Positions 19,219-28,746 of a DNA stretch of 64,000 nucleotides are shown here, piece by piece. The stretch is from contig NC_067204.1 in assembly GCF_026262505.1 (NCBI RefSeq), forward strand, positions 21,421,300 through 21,485,299. The letters run 5' to 3'. Numbering within the stretch: the first letter of the stretch is position 1; every line of letters starts with the position of its first letter. The stretch comes from Trichomonas vaginalis G3 (taxonomy: Eukaryota; Parabasalia; Trichomonadida; Trichomonadidae). The notes beneath the pieces are model-generated. The model saw only the letters and a program-made list of their open reading frames with translations. It was not told the origin of the DNA and made no database searches. The position numbers and the translations under genes are program-made.

Positions 19219-19924
19219 TACAGATTTTGAGAGGAAATAATTTTATATGAAATGTGAAATATCAAAATTGGAAGATGCTATTGCATACAGAAAGCCATAG
19301 TGATGCAAGACTCTCTTTGCTCAGAATTTACTTAATGGGGTACCACTTTTTGAGAAGAAGGATAAAATTTCTCTTTTGTTATAAACCGAAAATAGATTTT
19401 TTCGGTTTTCTCTTCAAATAATTGAAAGAATGATACTATTATAGGTTTATTATATTATATAGCATATAATCATGCTATAGCCGAAAATTATAAGTTTTGA
19501 GATGATTGAATATAACACAAATAAATTTGAATGTAAGTTAAATTGCTTGTTGTTTTTAATGGCTATTTAATGAGAAATCCAATATTGCAAAATTCAAATT
19601 GAATGATTGAAAGAACAGAAAAAGTCATTCTTTTCAATTTCGAATATGTTTCATTGTATTTATAATTATATGGCAAATATGATATTTAAACTTGATTTTT
19701 GAAGGAAAATTCACAAAATTGAATGAATTCAAATAATTTTTATTCAAAAATAAACCAGTTATTTGAGTTTAATACTAATTATCTATTCAAACTACAAAGT
19801 TTGTAATTTAAAATATTTTGTGAGATCAGATTGAATTAATTCAAGGTTCTTTTCAATTAATATTAATGACCATATTACGCATTTTCGAACATTCTAAACC
19901 AAATATATAAAAATGGGAGACGAA
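19219..19924. other. Intergenic stretch upstream of the satellite
   Basis: Very AT-rich DNA upstream of the Sec7-PH gene. TTTCATATAAAATTATTTCC (reverse strand) close to its start codon may be promoter DNA. No gene is seen. Confidence 0.4.
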
Positions 19925-21018
19925 TGTTAAATTTGCTAGACATGGGGGAGTTGTCTGCAAAGTTTTAGCTCTTATCTCTAACAAAAAATTAATTTTTAAA
20001 AAAATGACCGAATACGTTTCACAGCGAGAAAAAAATAAAAGGCAAGATAGAATTTTCTAGACATAAAGAAGTTGTTTACCGAGTTTTAGCTCTTATCTCT
20101 AACAAAAAATTAATTTTTAAAAAAATGACCGAATACGTTTCACAGCGAGAAAAAAATAAAAGGCAAGATAGAATTTTCTAGACATAAAGAAGTTGTTTAC
20201 CGAGTTTTAGCTCTTATCTCTAACAAAAAATTAATTTTTAAAAAAATGACAGAATACGTTTCACAGCGAGAAAAAAATAAAAGGCAAGATAGAATTTTCT
20301 AGACATAAAGAAGTTGTTTACCGAGTTTTAGCTCTTATCTCTAACAAAAAATTTTTTTAAAAAAAATGACCGAATACGTTTCACAGCGAGAAAAAAATAA
20401 AAGGCAAGATAGAATTTTCTAGACATAAAGAAGTTGTTTACCGAGTTTTAGCTCTTATCTCTAACAAAAAATTAATTTTTAAAAAAATGACAGAATACGT
20501 TTCACAGCGAGAAAAAAATAAAAGGCAAGATAGAATTTTCTAGACATAAAGAAGTTGTTTACCGAGTTTTAGCTCTTATCTCTAACAAAAAATTAATTTT
20601 TAAAAAAAATGACCGAATACGTTTCACAGCGAGAAAAAAATAAAAGGCAAGATAGAATTTTCTAGACATAAAGAAGTTGTTTACCGAGTTTTAGCTCTTA
20701 TCTCTAACAAAAAATTAATTTTTAAAAAAATGACCGAATACGTTTCACAGCGAGAAAAAAATAAAAGGCAAGATAGAATTTTCTAGACATAAAGAAGTTG
20801 TTTACCGAGTTTTAGCTCTTATCTCTAACAAAAAATTAATTTTTAAAAAAAATGACCGAATACGTTTCACAGCGAGAAAAAAATAAAAGGCAAGATAGAA
20901 TTTTCTAGACATAAAGAAGTTGTTTACCGAGTTTTAGCTCTTATCTCTAACAAAAAATTAATTTTTAAAAAAATGACCGAATACGTTTCACAGCGAGAAA
21001 AAAATAAAAGGCAAGATT
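19925..21018. repeat. 121-bp tandem array, about 9 copies
   Basis: The unit includes GACCGAATACGTTTCACAGC and TTACCGAGTTTTAGCTC. Copies recur every 120-122 bp (for example ACAAAAAATT at 19,981, 20,102, 20,223 and 20,344). Length changes fall in A or T runs; otherwise copies differ by only a few bases, and the first copy is the most divergent, the normal pattern at an array edge. The array lies between a host gene and Maverick B. Confidence 0.95.
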
Positions 21019-21982
21019 AAGGGTTTCGTTTTGCGAAAAAAACGTACAATACGCAATTTCGCTAAAAAAACATTTAGCTAGCAATTTCGACCTTTGACTC
21101 CACTCAAGACGTCACTTTTTTAATTTTGCGGTATCATATTTTTGGAAAATCTTTATGAATATTATATAAAAAGTCTCTTTAATATCTATATTTCATATTT
21201 TTATCGATTTTTAAAGTTTTTGCGAAAAGTATTCAATTATTTTTGCTATTTGGTCGGGTAAATGTCAGATTTGCGACATTTTCTGATATGATATTCAGAT
21301 TCTACGTTGATAATAATGCTTATAGAACCCTCTTGCTATTCTGTCAAAATTGCGAAACCGATAGCAAAAATATCTCGCAATATCAAAATTGAGATATTGA
21401 GTGAATTATGCATTATAGAGATTAAAAATCTGATTTGTGAAAACATCTCATCAGTTTCTAGCTAATTCAAAAATCTTTACTATCTTATTCGATTAAAATG
21501 AAAAGGGAATAGTTTCATTATGCTTTAAATGACAGCCTTATAATATAATCATAGTTTTCGCTCAATATGCAGCATTTTTTTTTCGAAATCTATGGTCAAT
21601 ATCCTAAATACTGATTGCTTTGCATTCATATCTCTTACATTTTCTATACCCACATCACTATTCATTGCTATTCCTATCTTTTTCATTTTTGTTTGTTTCT
21701 CATAATTTCTCAAAAAACATGATAACTTGATATTTGTAAATATCATACTTTATAACGTAAATAAGAACTTGACCTATTAAGAAAAGCAGTAATGAAAAGA
21801 AAATCTGAAATTCATAAAAATTACAAGTTTCTGATGACAATTAGCTTAATTAAACCAGGTACAAGATTATATAATTGTATTTTCTATCCAATTATCCATA
21901 TAATATCTTATCCAGAAAAAATAACTTGATCAATACCAAATGAGTTTTTAACTAGTAAATAAAGTATTTTCTTTACACACAC
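21019..21982. other. Intergenic stretch left of Maverick B
   Basis: AT-rich host DNA. Near 21,025-21,090 there are several TTTCGxxAAAAAA and GCAATTTCG words, but no gene or RNA gene is recognised. Confidence 0.4.
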
Positions 21983-21987
21983 ATTGT
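21983..21987. repeat. Left target-site duplication of Maverick B (attgt)
   Basis: The five bases attgt abut the left terminal repeat and recur directly after the right terminal repeat at 50,448-50,452. Mavericks usually produce 5-6 bp duplications. Confidence 0.7.
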
Positions 21988-22230
21988 AAGGCAAGGCAGT
22001 TGGGGCTTCCAGGCGCGTTGCGCCCTCTAGCCCCGAAGATGTTTAGTATAAATGAAGTTTTTATTCGGAGGGCTTCCAGGCGCGTTGCGCCCTCTAGCCC
22101 CGAAGATGTTTAGTATAAATGAAGTTTTTATTCGGAGGGCTTCCAGGCGCGTTGCGCCCTCTAGCCCATAAGAAATTTTTCCCAAGACCCAAGAGGAGGA
22201 CCGAACCCCAGCCGACCAGCCGGTGACAAA
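21988..22230. repeat. Left terminal inverted repeat of Maverick B with 67-bp subrepeats
   Basis: Starts AAGGCAAGGCAGTTGGGGCT. A GC-richer 67-bp unit (GGCTTCCAGGCGCGTTGCGC...) repeats at 22,004, 22,071 and 22,138, then continues into CCCAAGACCCAAGAGGAGGA. The right arm (50,160-50,447) has the same ends but different internal amplification. Confidence 0.9.
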
Positions 22231-22261
22231 ACCAAAACCGTTGTTATTTACATCATATTAA

Positions 22262-22378
22262 TGGTGTCACTTTTTAATTGTCACTTTTTCTGTCGCTTTT
22301 CACAAATTATATATGTTTTCATGTTTTGTCACTTTTCTGTCACTTTTCGGGTAAAACCATTTTTATTATTATATATAA
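22262..22378 (+). promoter_or_regulatory. GTCACTTTT-repeat promoter-like region
   Basis: The word GTCACTTTT or a close variant (GTCGCTTTT) occurs five times in 90 bp directly upstream of the methyltransferase start, followed by TTTTTATTATTATATATAA just before the ATG. The same word lies upstream of other genes in the window (30.9, 39.25 reverse strand, 53.93-53.99 kb), so it is a candidate promoter or origin-type element. Confidence 0.5.
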
Positions 22379-23195
22379 ATGAATTTTACAAAACCGCCGT
22401 TACCGTTCTTTGGAAATAAGAGTAAATGTAAAGATATTATATTGAGAGAACTTAAGAAACTACCGAATGGTCTAACATTTGTAGATTTGTTCGGTGGAAG
22501 TTTCTATATATCCCATTTATGTCATACAATATTCCCAGACTCAAAGATTATATGCAATGACTTCGACAACTATATGGACCGTCTCAAACATATTCCAGAC
22601 ACAAACAATATATTGAAAGAGTTAAAAGAAAAGATACCTATAGGTAAGATGGAACGTATACCATTAGATAAGAAAAATATTGTGAGAGAGGTTTTGAAAA
22701 AAGCAGAATATATAGACTGGGATAGTATATCTGCTAGACTATTATATAGTGGTGCTATAAGAGTTCATGACATTGAAACACTTATGTCAAAAGTTTTATA
22801 TCTTAACTATACAAATGTTTCAAAGAGGACATAGAAAAATATATTGAGGGTATAGAGTTTGTGAGATGTCATTGGACAGAGTTGTATGAAAAATATAAAG
22901 ACAAGGAAAATGTTTTTTTATAGTGGCCCCGCCGTTCTATAACACATGGGATTTTCAATACCAAGTAGACTGGACTTTGAGAGACTCTTTAGAAACTTTA
23001 GACGTTATACATAACCATCCATGCTTTTACTTTACATCCGATAAAAGTGGTTTGGAAACCGTTATGAGATGGTTAGAGGACATACATGACTATGAGTTTA
23101 TATATGACAAGATAGAATATGAGAGAGGTCCTATAAACTGGAGAAAGTGTCACAATAAAGAAATTTTATTAGTAAGTAAATGTGGTTTGAAATAG
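22379..23195 (+). pseudogene. D12-class (Dam-like) DNA N6-adenine methyltransferase region, broken
   Basis: The N-terminal part has the Dam-type motifs: PPLPFFGNKSKCKDIIL (SAM-binding FxGxK loop) and TFVDLFGGSFYIS (the (D/E)xFxGG motif), then KIICNDFDN (ND acidic loop). Downstream, PPFYNTWDFQYQVDW is the catalytic PP-[YF] neighbourhood, followed by FYFTSDKSG. Such enzymes methylate adenine in DNA. The region is broken, with about one or two breaks. It is the first gene inside the left terminal repeat. Confidence 0.8.
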
Positions 23196-23335
23196 GACTA
23201 CTTGTTTTAGGTTTTTTTCCATTGTGTCATTTATTTATTTGACGTGGCAGAAAAGTACAGAGAATATGAAGATGAACCAATGCCTGCAAATGTTCAGCAT
23301 ATGTACTCGTAAGAGATATTTTTATCTAATATTAA

Positions 23336-23698
23336 ATGGACGCACAGAACTTAGCGAATGCACAGCAACCTGGACAACCAAACCCAGAGAATATTCCAAA
23401 TGAAGTTAGAATACAAACTGCAATGGCAAACTATGGTCAAGTGCCAACAGATGTACAAATGCAAACTGCCATGTCAAATGACGCTGCGTTAGGTTTGCCA
23501 CCATGGTATGCAAATATGAGATGGAAAGAGTTTTATACAAACCCTGAAGTGGGATATAAACAACTTTATGCAGATGACGCGAACACAGGAGTTGACCCAG
23601 AATATGTTTTCTACCAGAGGAGAAACAGAATGTATGAGCTCCAGTTAAAGAATGCTATGGAACTCAACAGGAAACGTAAGAGACTAGGTGGACATTAG
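23336..23698 (+). CDS. Maverick small protein (120 aa), N/Q/P-rich start, basic end
   Basis: Begins MDAQNLANAQQPGQPNPE with two similar short blocks (EVRIQTAMANYGQVP and DVQMQTAMSNDAALG), an internal duplication. A Trp/Tyr-rich middle (LPPWYANMRWKEFYTNPE) is followed by a basic helix (ELNRKRKRLGG). The end could bind DNA or RNA. ATATTAA precedes the ATG, as at several other genes here. No family is recognised. Confidence 0.5.
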   Translation: MDAQNLANAQQPGQPNPENIPNEVRIQTAMANYGQVPTDVQMQTAMSNDAALGLPPWYANMRWKEFYTNPEVGYKQLYADDANTGVDPEYVFYQRRNRMYELQLKNAMELNRKRKRLGGH

Positions 23699-23716
23699 AT
23701 TTTTACATATAGTAAA

Positions 23717-23958
23717 ATGGGTTTCTTCAGTAGTATTGGAAACTTCTTTCGAAATGTTGGAAGAGGTATATGGAATGGAATAAAATCTGTCGGAAGAGAG
23801 TATGGAACGGTGTCAAAAATATTGGTAAAAGAGTAGGTCAGTTTGTTGGTATTATACCTAAAGACCCTGAACCAGAAGAACAAGCTCCTGTTATACAACA
23901 GCCTGAACCTGCACCACAGTCTAGTTGGCAACCAAATCCAACACCTCAACCGTATTAA
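23717..23958 (+). pseudogene. Amphipathic small virion-type protein, broken
   Basis: Begins MGFFSSIGNFFRNVGRG, a strongly amphipathic aromatic/basic helix, and ends in a Pro/Gln-rich tail. This is the same design as the proteins at 8.0 and 27.5 kb. The region has about one break. Confidence 0.45.
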
Positions 23959-23962
23959 AAAA

Positions 23963-24811
23963 TCATATTTTTACCGTTCGATAGTAGTTGTATATGAAAC
24001 TAAGTTCTAAGTAAAACGCATGGTATAATGGAATTATTCTTTTTCTTCCATCTGTAGTAAACCATACTTGAAAGTCTGAAATACTTCCACTTGGTGGTTC
24101 GTATAACTTTGTAGGTTTTTCGTAAAAGTCATTTGCCAAGCATAAGAAAGAGTTTTGGGCGCCAGAAAATGAAGCATGAACTATCACAGCATCTTGGTCG
24201 AAAACATCTTTAAATAAATATGGTTCATCTCTTGCATATCGACTGTAGATATTTGCTAAAGGAGGTTCAACTTTCTGATTTAACATTCTTTGCAAATAAT
24301 ACCATGACATTGCAGTGAATTCTGTATATATTTGTTCGTCTTTATTTGGATTGTCTTCGTAGATTTGAAATGACACTTGTGAATTTTGTTTGTCATATAC
24401 AATTCTCACATAAAGTGTGCTATTGGTATTCGCATATTCATCAGCATATTTTGCATAACATGAATTTATTTTATCTTCTATATTTTTTAATGCAGTCTGT
24501 AGAGAAGATGAGAGGTCAACTTGTATTAGCTCAATTTCTTCCCACATTTTTCGTTGCCCTTCAGATGTATAATCTATATGAAACCTTACAATAAATGGAA
24601 AACTTTTATCTTCTACAGACACAAACTTTATTCTTCGAAAGCCAATAGCTTTTGTGACAGATGGGTCTCTTAACCATCTTAATGGGTACTCAAAACGATA
24701 GCCTTCATGCTTTACGGTATCTGTCTCAAACTTTTGACCGACATTAGTAAAAAGTTCATCTAATGGTTTAGTTGTAGCAACTCTAGAATTTTCTTTTTCT
24801 ATTGGAAGCAT
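23963..24811 (-). CDS. Putative virion protein, YP-RW family (282 aa)
   Basis: A leftward, fully open gene. Near the N terminus are TKPLDELFTNVGQKF and YRFEYPLRWLRDPSVTKAIG; the C terminus has HASFSGAQNSFLCLANDFY and ISDFQVWFTTDGRKRIIPLY. A paralogue on the other strand at 31.05-31.90 kb shares all of these blocks, and a more distant one lies in element A. The protein is beta-rich with evenly spaced strands, fitting a capsid or spike protein. No catalytic motif is seen. The exact role is unknown. It is divergent from the fibre gene with 18 bp between starts. Confidence 0.6.
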   Translation of the reverse strand: MLPIEKENSRVATTKPLDELFTNVGQKFETDTVKHEGYRFEYPLRWLRDPSVTKAIGFRRIKFVSVEDKSFPFIVRFHIDYTSEGQRKMWEEIELIQVDLSSSLQTALKNIEDKINSCYAKYADEYANTNSTLYVRIVYDKQNSQVSFQIYEDNPNKDEQIYTEFTAMSWYYLQRMLNQKVEPPLANIYSRYARDEPYLFKDVFDQDAVIVHASFSGAQNSFLCLANDFYEKPTKLYEPPSGSISDFQVWFTTDGRKRIIPLYHAFYLELSFIYNYYRTVKI

Positions 24812-24829
24812 ATTTTATCTATAATAAAA

Positions 24830-26567
24830 ATGTCAAATGAAACAGCGTCTATGAGAGAAATACAACACAACCGACAACTCATTATGCAAGCTCTAAATAA
24901 GAACACAACAAACTTTTCAAACTATTCTAAGATATCAGAGTCATTGAAAGAAGGAAACTTAAAACTGACAATAAACCCAATGACAGATGAGTTTCTGTTT
25001 CAAGACAATAAGAACCATACTGTCTGTATAAATCCAACAAAAGGAACTTTAAACGAGAAACCTATAAATGAACTTCTTTTGAAAGCAGATGTTGACAACA
25101 AAGCTGACAAAGAATATGTAGACGATGCAATAGCAAAAGAAGAAGAAAGAGCTAACAATGCTTATGCAACAAAAGAACATACTCATCCTGAACTAGAAGA
25201 CAAAACATATGTTGACAATAAAATGTCAAGTGAAGTGACAAGAGCTGAAAACGAATATTCTAAAAAGACTCATATACATTATATTAACCAAATACTAAGT
25301 CTTAAGGAAACATTAGAGACAAAAGCAGATAAGACTCATACACATACCATTGCAAATATCACAAACTTACAAGAAACCTTAAACAGGAAAAGTGCCGTTG
25401 GACATACACATACCATTGCAAATATTACAAACTTACAAGAAACCTTAAACAGGAAAAGTGCGTTGGACATACACATTCTATATCTGAAATAACAGACTTA
25501 AACGTTAGCCTTGAAAAGAAAGCAGATAAAACATATGTCAATGAAATATACCAAAGTTTGATAGGAACAAAAAAAATATTGAAACTATTGTTGGTGACTT
25601 TTCTGTCAATGAAGAAAATAAATATTTTAGATGGCAGTTTGTACAGTCCTTAAAAAATGGTACACGGTGTAAACTCATTCCGAAAAATAACAATGAAATG
25701 TATGTAAGCTATAAAAAGAATGATGGTACACAAGTTAAAGTTCCATTAGACAACAACTGCTACTTAAACTTATATGGAGACGAACAAAAGAAATATTTAA
25801 GAGTTTATGAAATGGCAGATATGACATTGCCTGACCCAGCTCCAGCACCATATTATTATGACTATGGAGATGACGACAGAACACCACATGCAGATGAACA
25901 AAAGCTAACATTATATTTAGATTATTATAGATATAAAAGATATAATGCAATAGAAAAAACGAGAATAGTATATTATTATACAGATGACAGAAATAAATAT
26001 TATAGTCAAGATTTTACCTACCCTGAAAACATAAGATTATATTATAAAAAATATTCTGACACAAACCAGAAGAAACCTGAAATAGTTGCACTATATTTTA
26101 AGTTCAAAAGAGACAATCCTATAATATCTCATATGTTTGATTTAATGAACCCAGTAGGTTCTATTTATACATCTATGGATGCAAGAGGTCCTCAAGTAAT
26201 GTTTGGTGTTGGTGCATGGGAACAAATAGTCGACAGGTTTTTGTATTGTGCAAACTCTTCAAAGGAAACAGGTGGAAGTAAAACGATTTCAGGTGAAAAT
26301 TTACCTGCACACAGTCACTACATAGATTTAAGTACATCTCAAGCAGGTTGGCATAAGCATAGATATTGGGATTGGTCAGGAATGACAAAAGGTAAAGGAT
26401 ATGATGTTAAAGACGACGTTAAGTTTGCTATAAATTGTTACTGGAGTGACACTCAGGGAGAAGGAAACCATACACATTTCGTTTCAGGATATACGCAAAC
26501 AACGGGACAAAGTAAAGAATACATGCCACCTTACATGACAGTTTACGCATGGTATAGAATTGCTTAG
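24830..26567 (+). pseudogene. Phage-tail-fibre-like protein region, element B, broken
   Basis: The homologue of the fibre of element A. The first part has KADVDNKADKEYVDDAI and then three HTH-type repeats, two of them near-identical copies of HTHTIANITNLQETLNRK, a recent internal duplication. The last part ends with NPVGSIYTS, FGVGAWEQIVDRFLY, SSKETGGSK, NLPAHSH, NHTH and YMPPYMTVYAWYR, the fibre-tip module. The region is broken, with about two breaks. The tip module itself is open. Confidence 0.75.
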
Positions 26568-27523
26568 TCGTCATTTTCAACTTCTTTAGCATATTCGTCA
26601 GGAGTTGTCTTATATTTGTTAGGAACTGTCTTTGAAAGTATACCACCTTGAACTTTGACAAGTTTGAAACGAGGTCTGGCAATAGTAGTTTTATCTTCTG
26701 CTTGCAGTGTGTACATTTTGCCATGTTTGCCTAAAACTTCATAATATTCTCTTGTATACTTTCTTCTATTTTTACGAACACGAATGTGAGTACCTGTCGG
26801 GTTCCCATTGTTGTCATAGTCAATAGTATTTTCATATGGGTCGCGTTTAGGTATTTCTATTTTTACTTTGTCACCTTTCTGAAGTTTGAAGCCCGGCATT
26901 CTTTCTTGTTTGTCTCTTTTGACTAAATTATTAAATATATAGTCTTTCTCTAAGTCAGGGTTGTTTTTCATTTCTTCGGGGGAGTGGTTTCCCAAACCTT
27001 TTTGTTTACGGTTATTGTAAATATTTAAAACTTGTCTCATCTTTGCCATGGAGAAGTGTCTATATTTGTCGTCATATGACATTTCATTTGCTTCACCACC
27101 TTGTGGTTGGTTTAAGTCTCTTAACATTTTTATACAACCGTCAATGACACCAAGAGCAGAATGGTTTTGGTCGACAATGAAATATTGGTTTACATTTTTT
27201 GAACGCAGATAGTTTTTTACATCATCTGATTTGAAAGAACTTTCACAGTCAGATGTCAGTTTTGTTGGATGGTATTTGTCAACGAATATTGTCAAAGCAG
27301 TTTTCACATCTAAAATATTTTTGGACCATAATGGTATGGCTTCACAGTATCTTGTGTTTTGACCAACAAATATTAACCAGTATGGAGGTCCATCTGTTCT
27401 AACTCTCGGAATGTTTTCCAAGATATCCATAAACCAAGCATTTGGTGTTGAACTAAAGATTTTTATCATGAGTGCTTTCTTTGTCGCTTTAGAAACATAG
27501 GGGTCCTTGTTCGGATTCGTCAT
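26564..27523 (-). CDS. Maverick integrase (c-int), element B
   Basis: A 319-residue leftward open frame. The catalytic core runs from AWFMDILENIPR through LIFVGQNTRYCEAIPL and LTSDCESSFKSDDVKNYL to QNHSALGVIDGCIKMLRDLNQ, the order expected for a retrovirus-type DDE integrase. A basic beta-rich C-terminal part with FKLQKGDKVKIEIPKR and RKNRRKYTREYYEVLG follows, a chromo/SH3-like tail. It should insert the element into chromosomes. It ends 4 bp into the convergent fibre gene and starts 17 bp from the divergent amphipathic gene. The frame looks whole. Confidence 0.88.
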   Translation of the reverse strand: MTNPNKDPYVSKATKKALMIKIFSSTPNAWFMDILENIPRVRTDGPPYWLIFVGQNTRYCEAIPLWSKNILDVKTALTIFVDKYHPTKLTSDCESSFKSDDVKNYLRSKNVNQYFIVDQNHSALGVIDGCIKMLRDLNQPQGGEANEMSYDDKYRHFSMAKMRQVLNIYNNRKQKGLGNHSPEEMKNNPDLEKDYIFNNLVKRDKQERMPGFKLQKGDKVKIEIPKRDPYENTIDYDNNGNPTGTHIRVRKNRRKYTREYYEVLGKHGKMYTLQAEDKTTIARPRFKLVKVQGGILSKTVPNKYKTTPDEYAKEVENDD

Positions 27524-27540
27524 TTTTTACCCTATAAGAA

Positions 27541-27942
27541 ATGGGTTTATTTGGCGCATTAGCAGGAGTTGCATCCAGATTTTTGCCCGCAGTGGGAACA
27601 ATAGCCAGAGGTGCATTTGGAGTTGGAAGGAAGATTTTGAGTACATTAGGTATACTTAAAGAGAAAGCACAACCTATTATACAAACTGTACAGAAAGGTT
27701 GGGATGTAGCACGAGATGCAACAAATCTTATTCCAAATCCTGAAACAAGAGGAAAAGTTCAAGGATGGATGGACAATGTAGGAAGACAAGCAGGAAACTA
27801 TTATAACAAAGCAAATGACTACTATAACCAAGCAGGACACTATATGGACCAAGGTGAAAGATTCTTTAACAGAGGATATAACCATGCACAACAGTGGGTA
27901 AACAATAACCAACCTCAACCGCCTCAAACGTGGGGAATGTAA
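27541..27942 (+). CDS. Amphipathic small virion-type protein (133 aa)
   Basis: Begins MGLFGALAGVASRFLPAVG, an amphipathic Gly/Ala/Phe-rich helix, then basic helices and a tail of YYNKANDYYNQAGHYMDQG repeats rich in Tyr, Asn and Gln ending PQPPQTWGM. It has the same design as the proteins at 8.0 and 23.7 kb, comparable with membrane-active minor virion proteins. It is the first of a rightward string of four genes leading to the polymerase. Confidence 0.55.
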   Translation: MGLFGALAGVASRFLPAVGTIARGAFGVGRKILSTLGILKEKAQPIIQTVQKGWDVARDATNLIPNPETRGKVQGWMDNVGRQAGNYYNKANDYYNQAGHYMDQGERFFNRGYNHAQQWVNNNQPQPPQTWGM

Positions 27943-27960
27943 ATTTTTTACTGAGATGAA
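27943..27960 (+). promoter_or_regulatory. Repeated gene leader TTTTTTACTGAGATGAA
   Basis: The leader TTTTTTACTGAGATGAA stands directly before the ATG at 27,961 and again before the ATG at 28,133, identical in both. Two neighbouring genes sharing the same 17-base leader suggests a functional 5' signal, or a recent local duplication of it. Confidence 0.55.
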
Positions 27961-28113
27961 ATGAACAATGCAGCATTGAGACAAATGAGTTCAAGATGGA
28001 TTTGTCGGCTTCCAGCATTTACACCACGTGTTTGTAAAGTTCTTCCTATACCTCAGGAAGTTTTAGACCGACTTAAAAAACCTAAACAACCAGTTGAAAA
28101 CAAACCAAACTAA
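27961..28113 (+). CDS. Short Maverick protein (50 aa), unknown
   Basis: A 50-codon open frame with its own leader, between the amphipathic gene and the gene at 28,133. It begins MNNAALRQMSSRWICRLP, has two Cys residues, and ends in Lys/Pro-rich sequence. The identical leader shared with the next gene and the tight spacing (19 bp) support it as real. Confidence 0.5.
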   Translation: MNNAALRQMSSRWICRLPAFTPRVCKVLPIPQEVLDRLKKPKQPVENKPN

Positions 28114-28132
28114 AATTTTTTACTGAGATGAA

Positions 28133-28717
28133 ATGACCGAAGAAGTTGAAACGGTAGATTTGACACCACAAACAAAAAGTTCAGAACCATTGTCAAAACC
28201 TGTCAAAGAACTTACAGATGAAGAGAAAAATTCAATAATAGAAAGTGCCAGGTCTGGAAATACAAACCCTAACTATAAAGTCACTTTTCATAGAAATGGA
28301 ACGGCTAGTATCTCAAAAAAGAAACAGACTCTCACAAATAAAATATTGAAGTCTGAAGGAGCTTTCGAGACAACAGATGGAAAAGTTTACTTCACTGACC
28401 AACAGTTCATTATAGAACATCTCATTGACTTAGAGTCGAAATATTCTAAACTTTACAACAAACACAAAAAGTTGAAAGGAAAACAAAAACAAATGGCATA
28501 TGATATTTATGAAGATGTTGACGACACAACTGTTCCTGCAAGTGAAGTAAAGTCAGAGGAACCGAAAAGTGACGAAAAACCGATAGAAGAAGAAAAACCA
28601 AAAACTGAAGATAAACCAAAACCAAAGTTTAGTTTCCAAACTAAACCAAGTCAACCTTCATTAGCTGGTATGGGTTGGCGTCAAAGACTTATGGCAGCAG
28701 GCGGTTATGTAAAGTAA
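28133..28717 (+). CDS. Charged Maverick protein upstream of polymerase (194 aa)
   Basis: A highly charged protein: acidic/Lys-rich N terminus, a short structured part (NPNYKVTFHRNGTASISKKK; DGKVYFTDQQFIIEHLIDLE), a helix with KHKKLKGKQKQ, then an E/K/P-rich disordered tail ending MGWRQRLMAAGGYVK. It lies 29 bp upstream of the polymerase start. In protein-primed systems a terminal protein gene often sits next to the polymerase, but I see no clear terminal-protein signature, so that is only a possibility. Confidence 0.5.
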   Translation: MTEEVETVDLTPQTKSSEPLSKPVKELTDEEKNSIIESARSGNTNPNYKVTFHRNGTASISKKKQTLTNKILKSEGAFETTDGKVYFTDQQFIIEHLIDLESKYSKLYNKHKKLKGKQKQMAYDIYEDVDDTTVPASEVKSEEPKSDEKPIEEEKPKTEDKPKPKFSFQTKPSQPSLAGMGWRQRLMAAGGYVK

Positions 28718-28746
28718 AGAAAAAATATTTTTTTATTTTTATAAAA

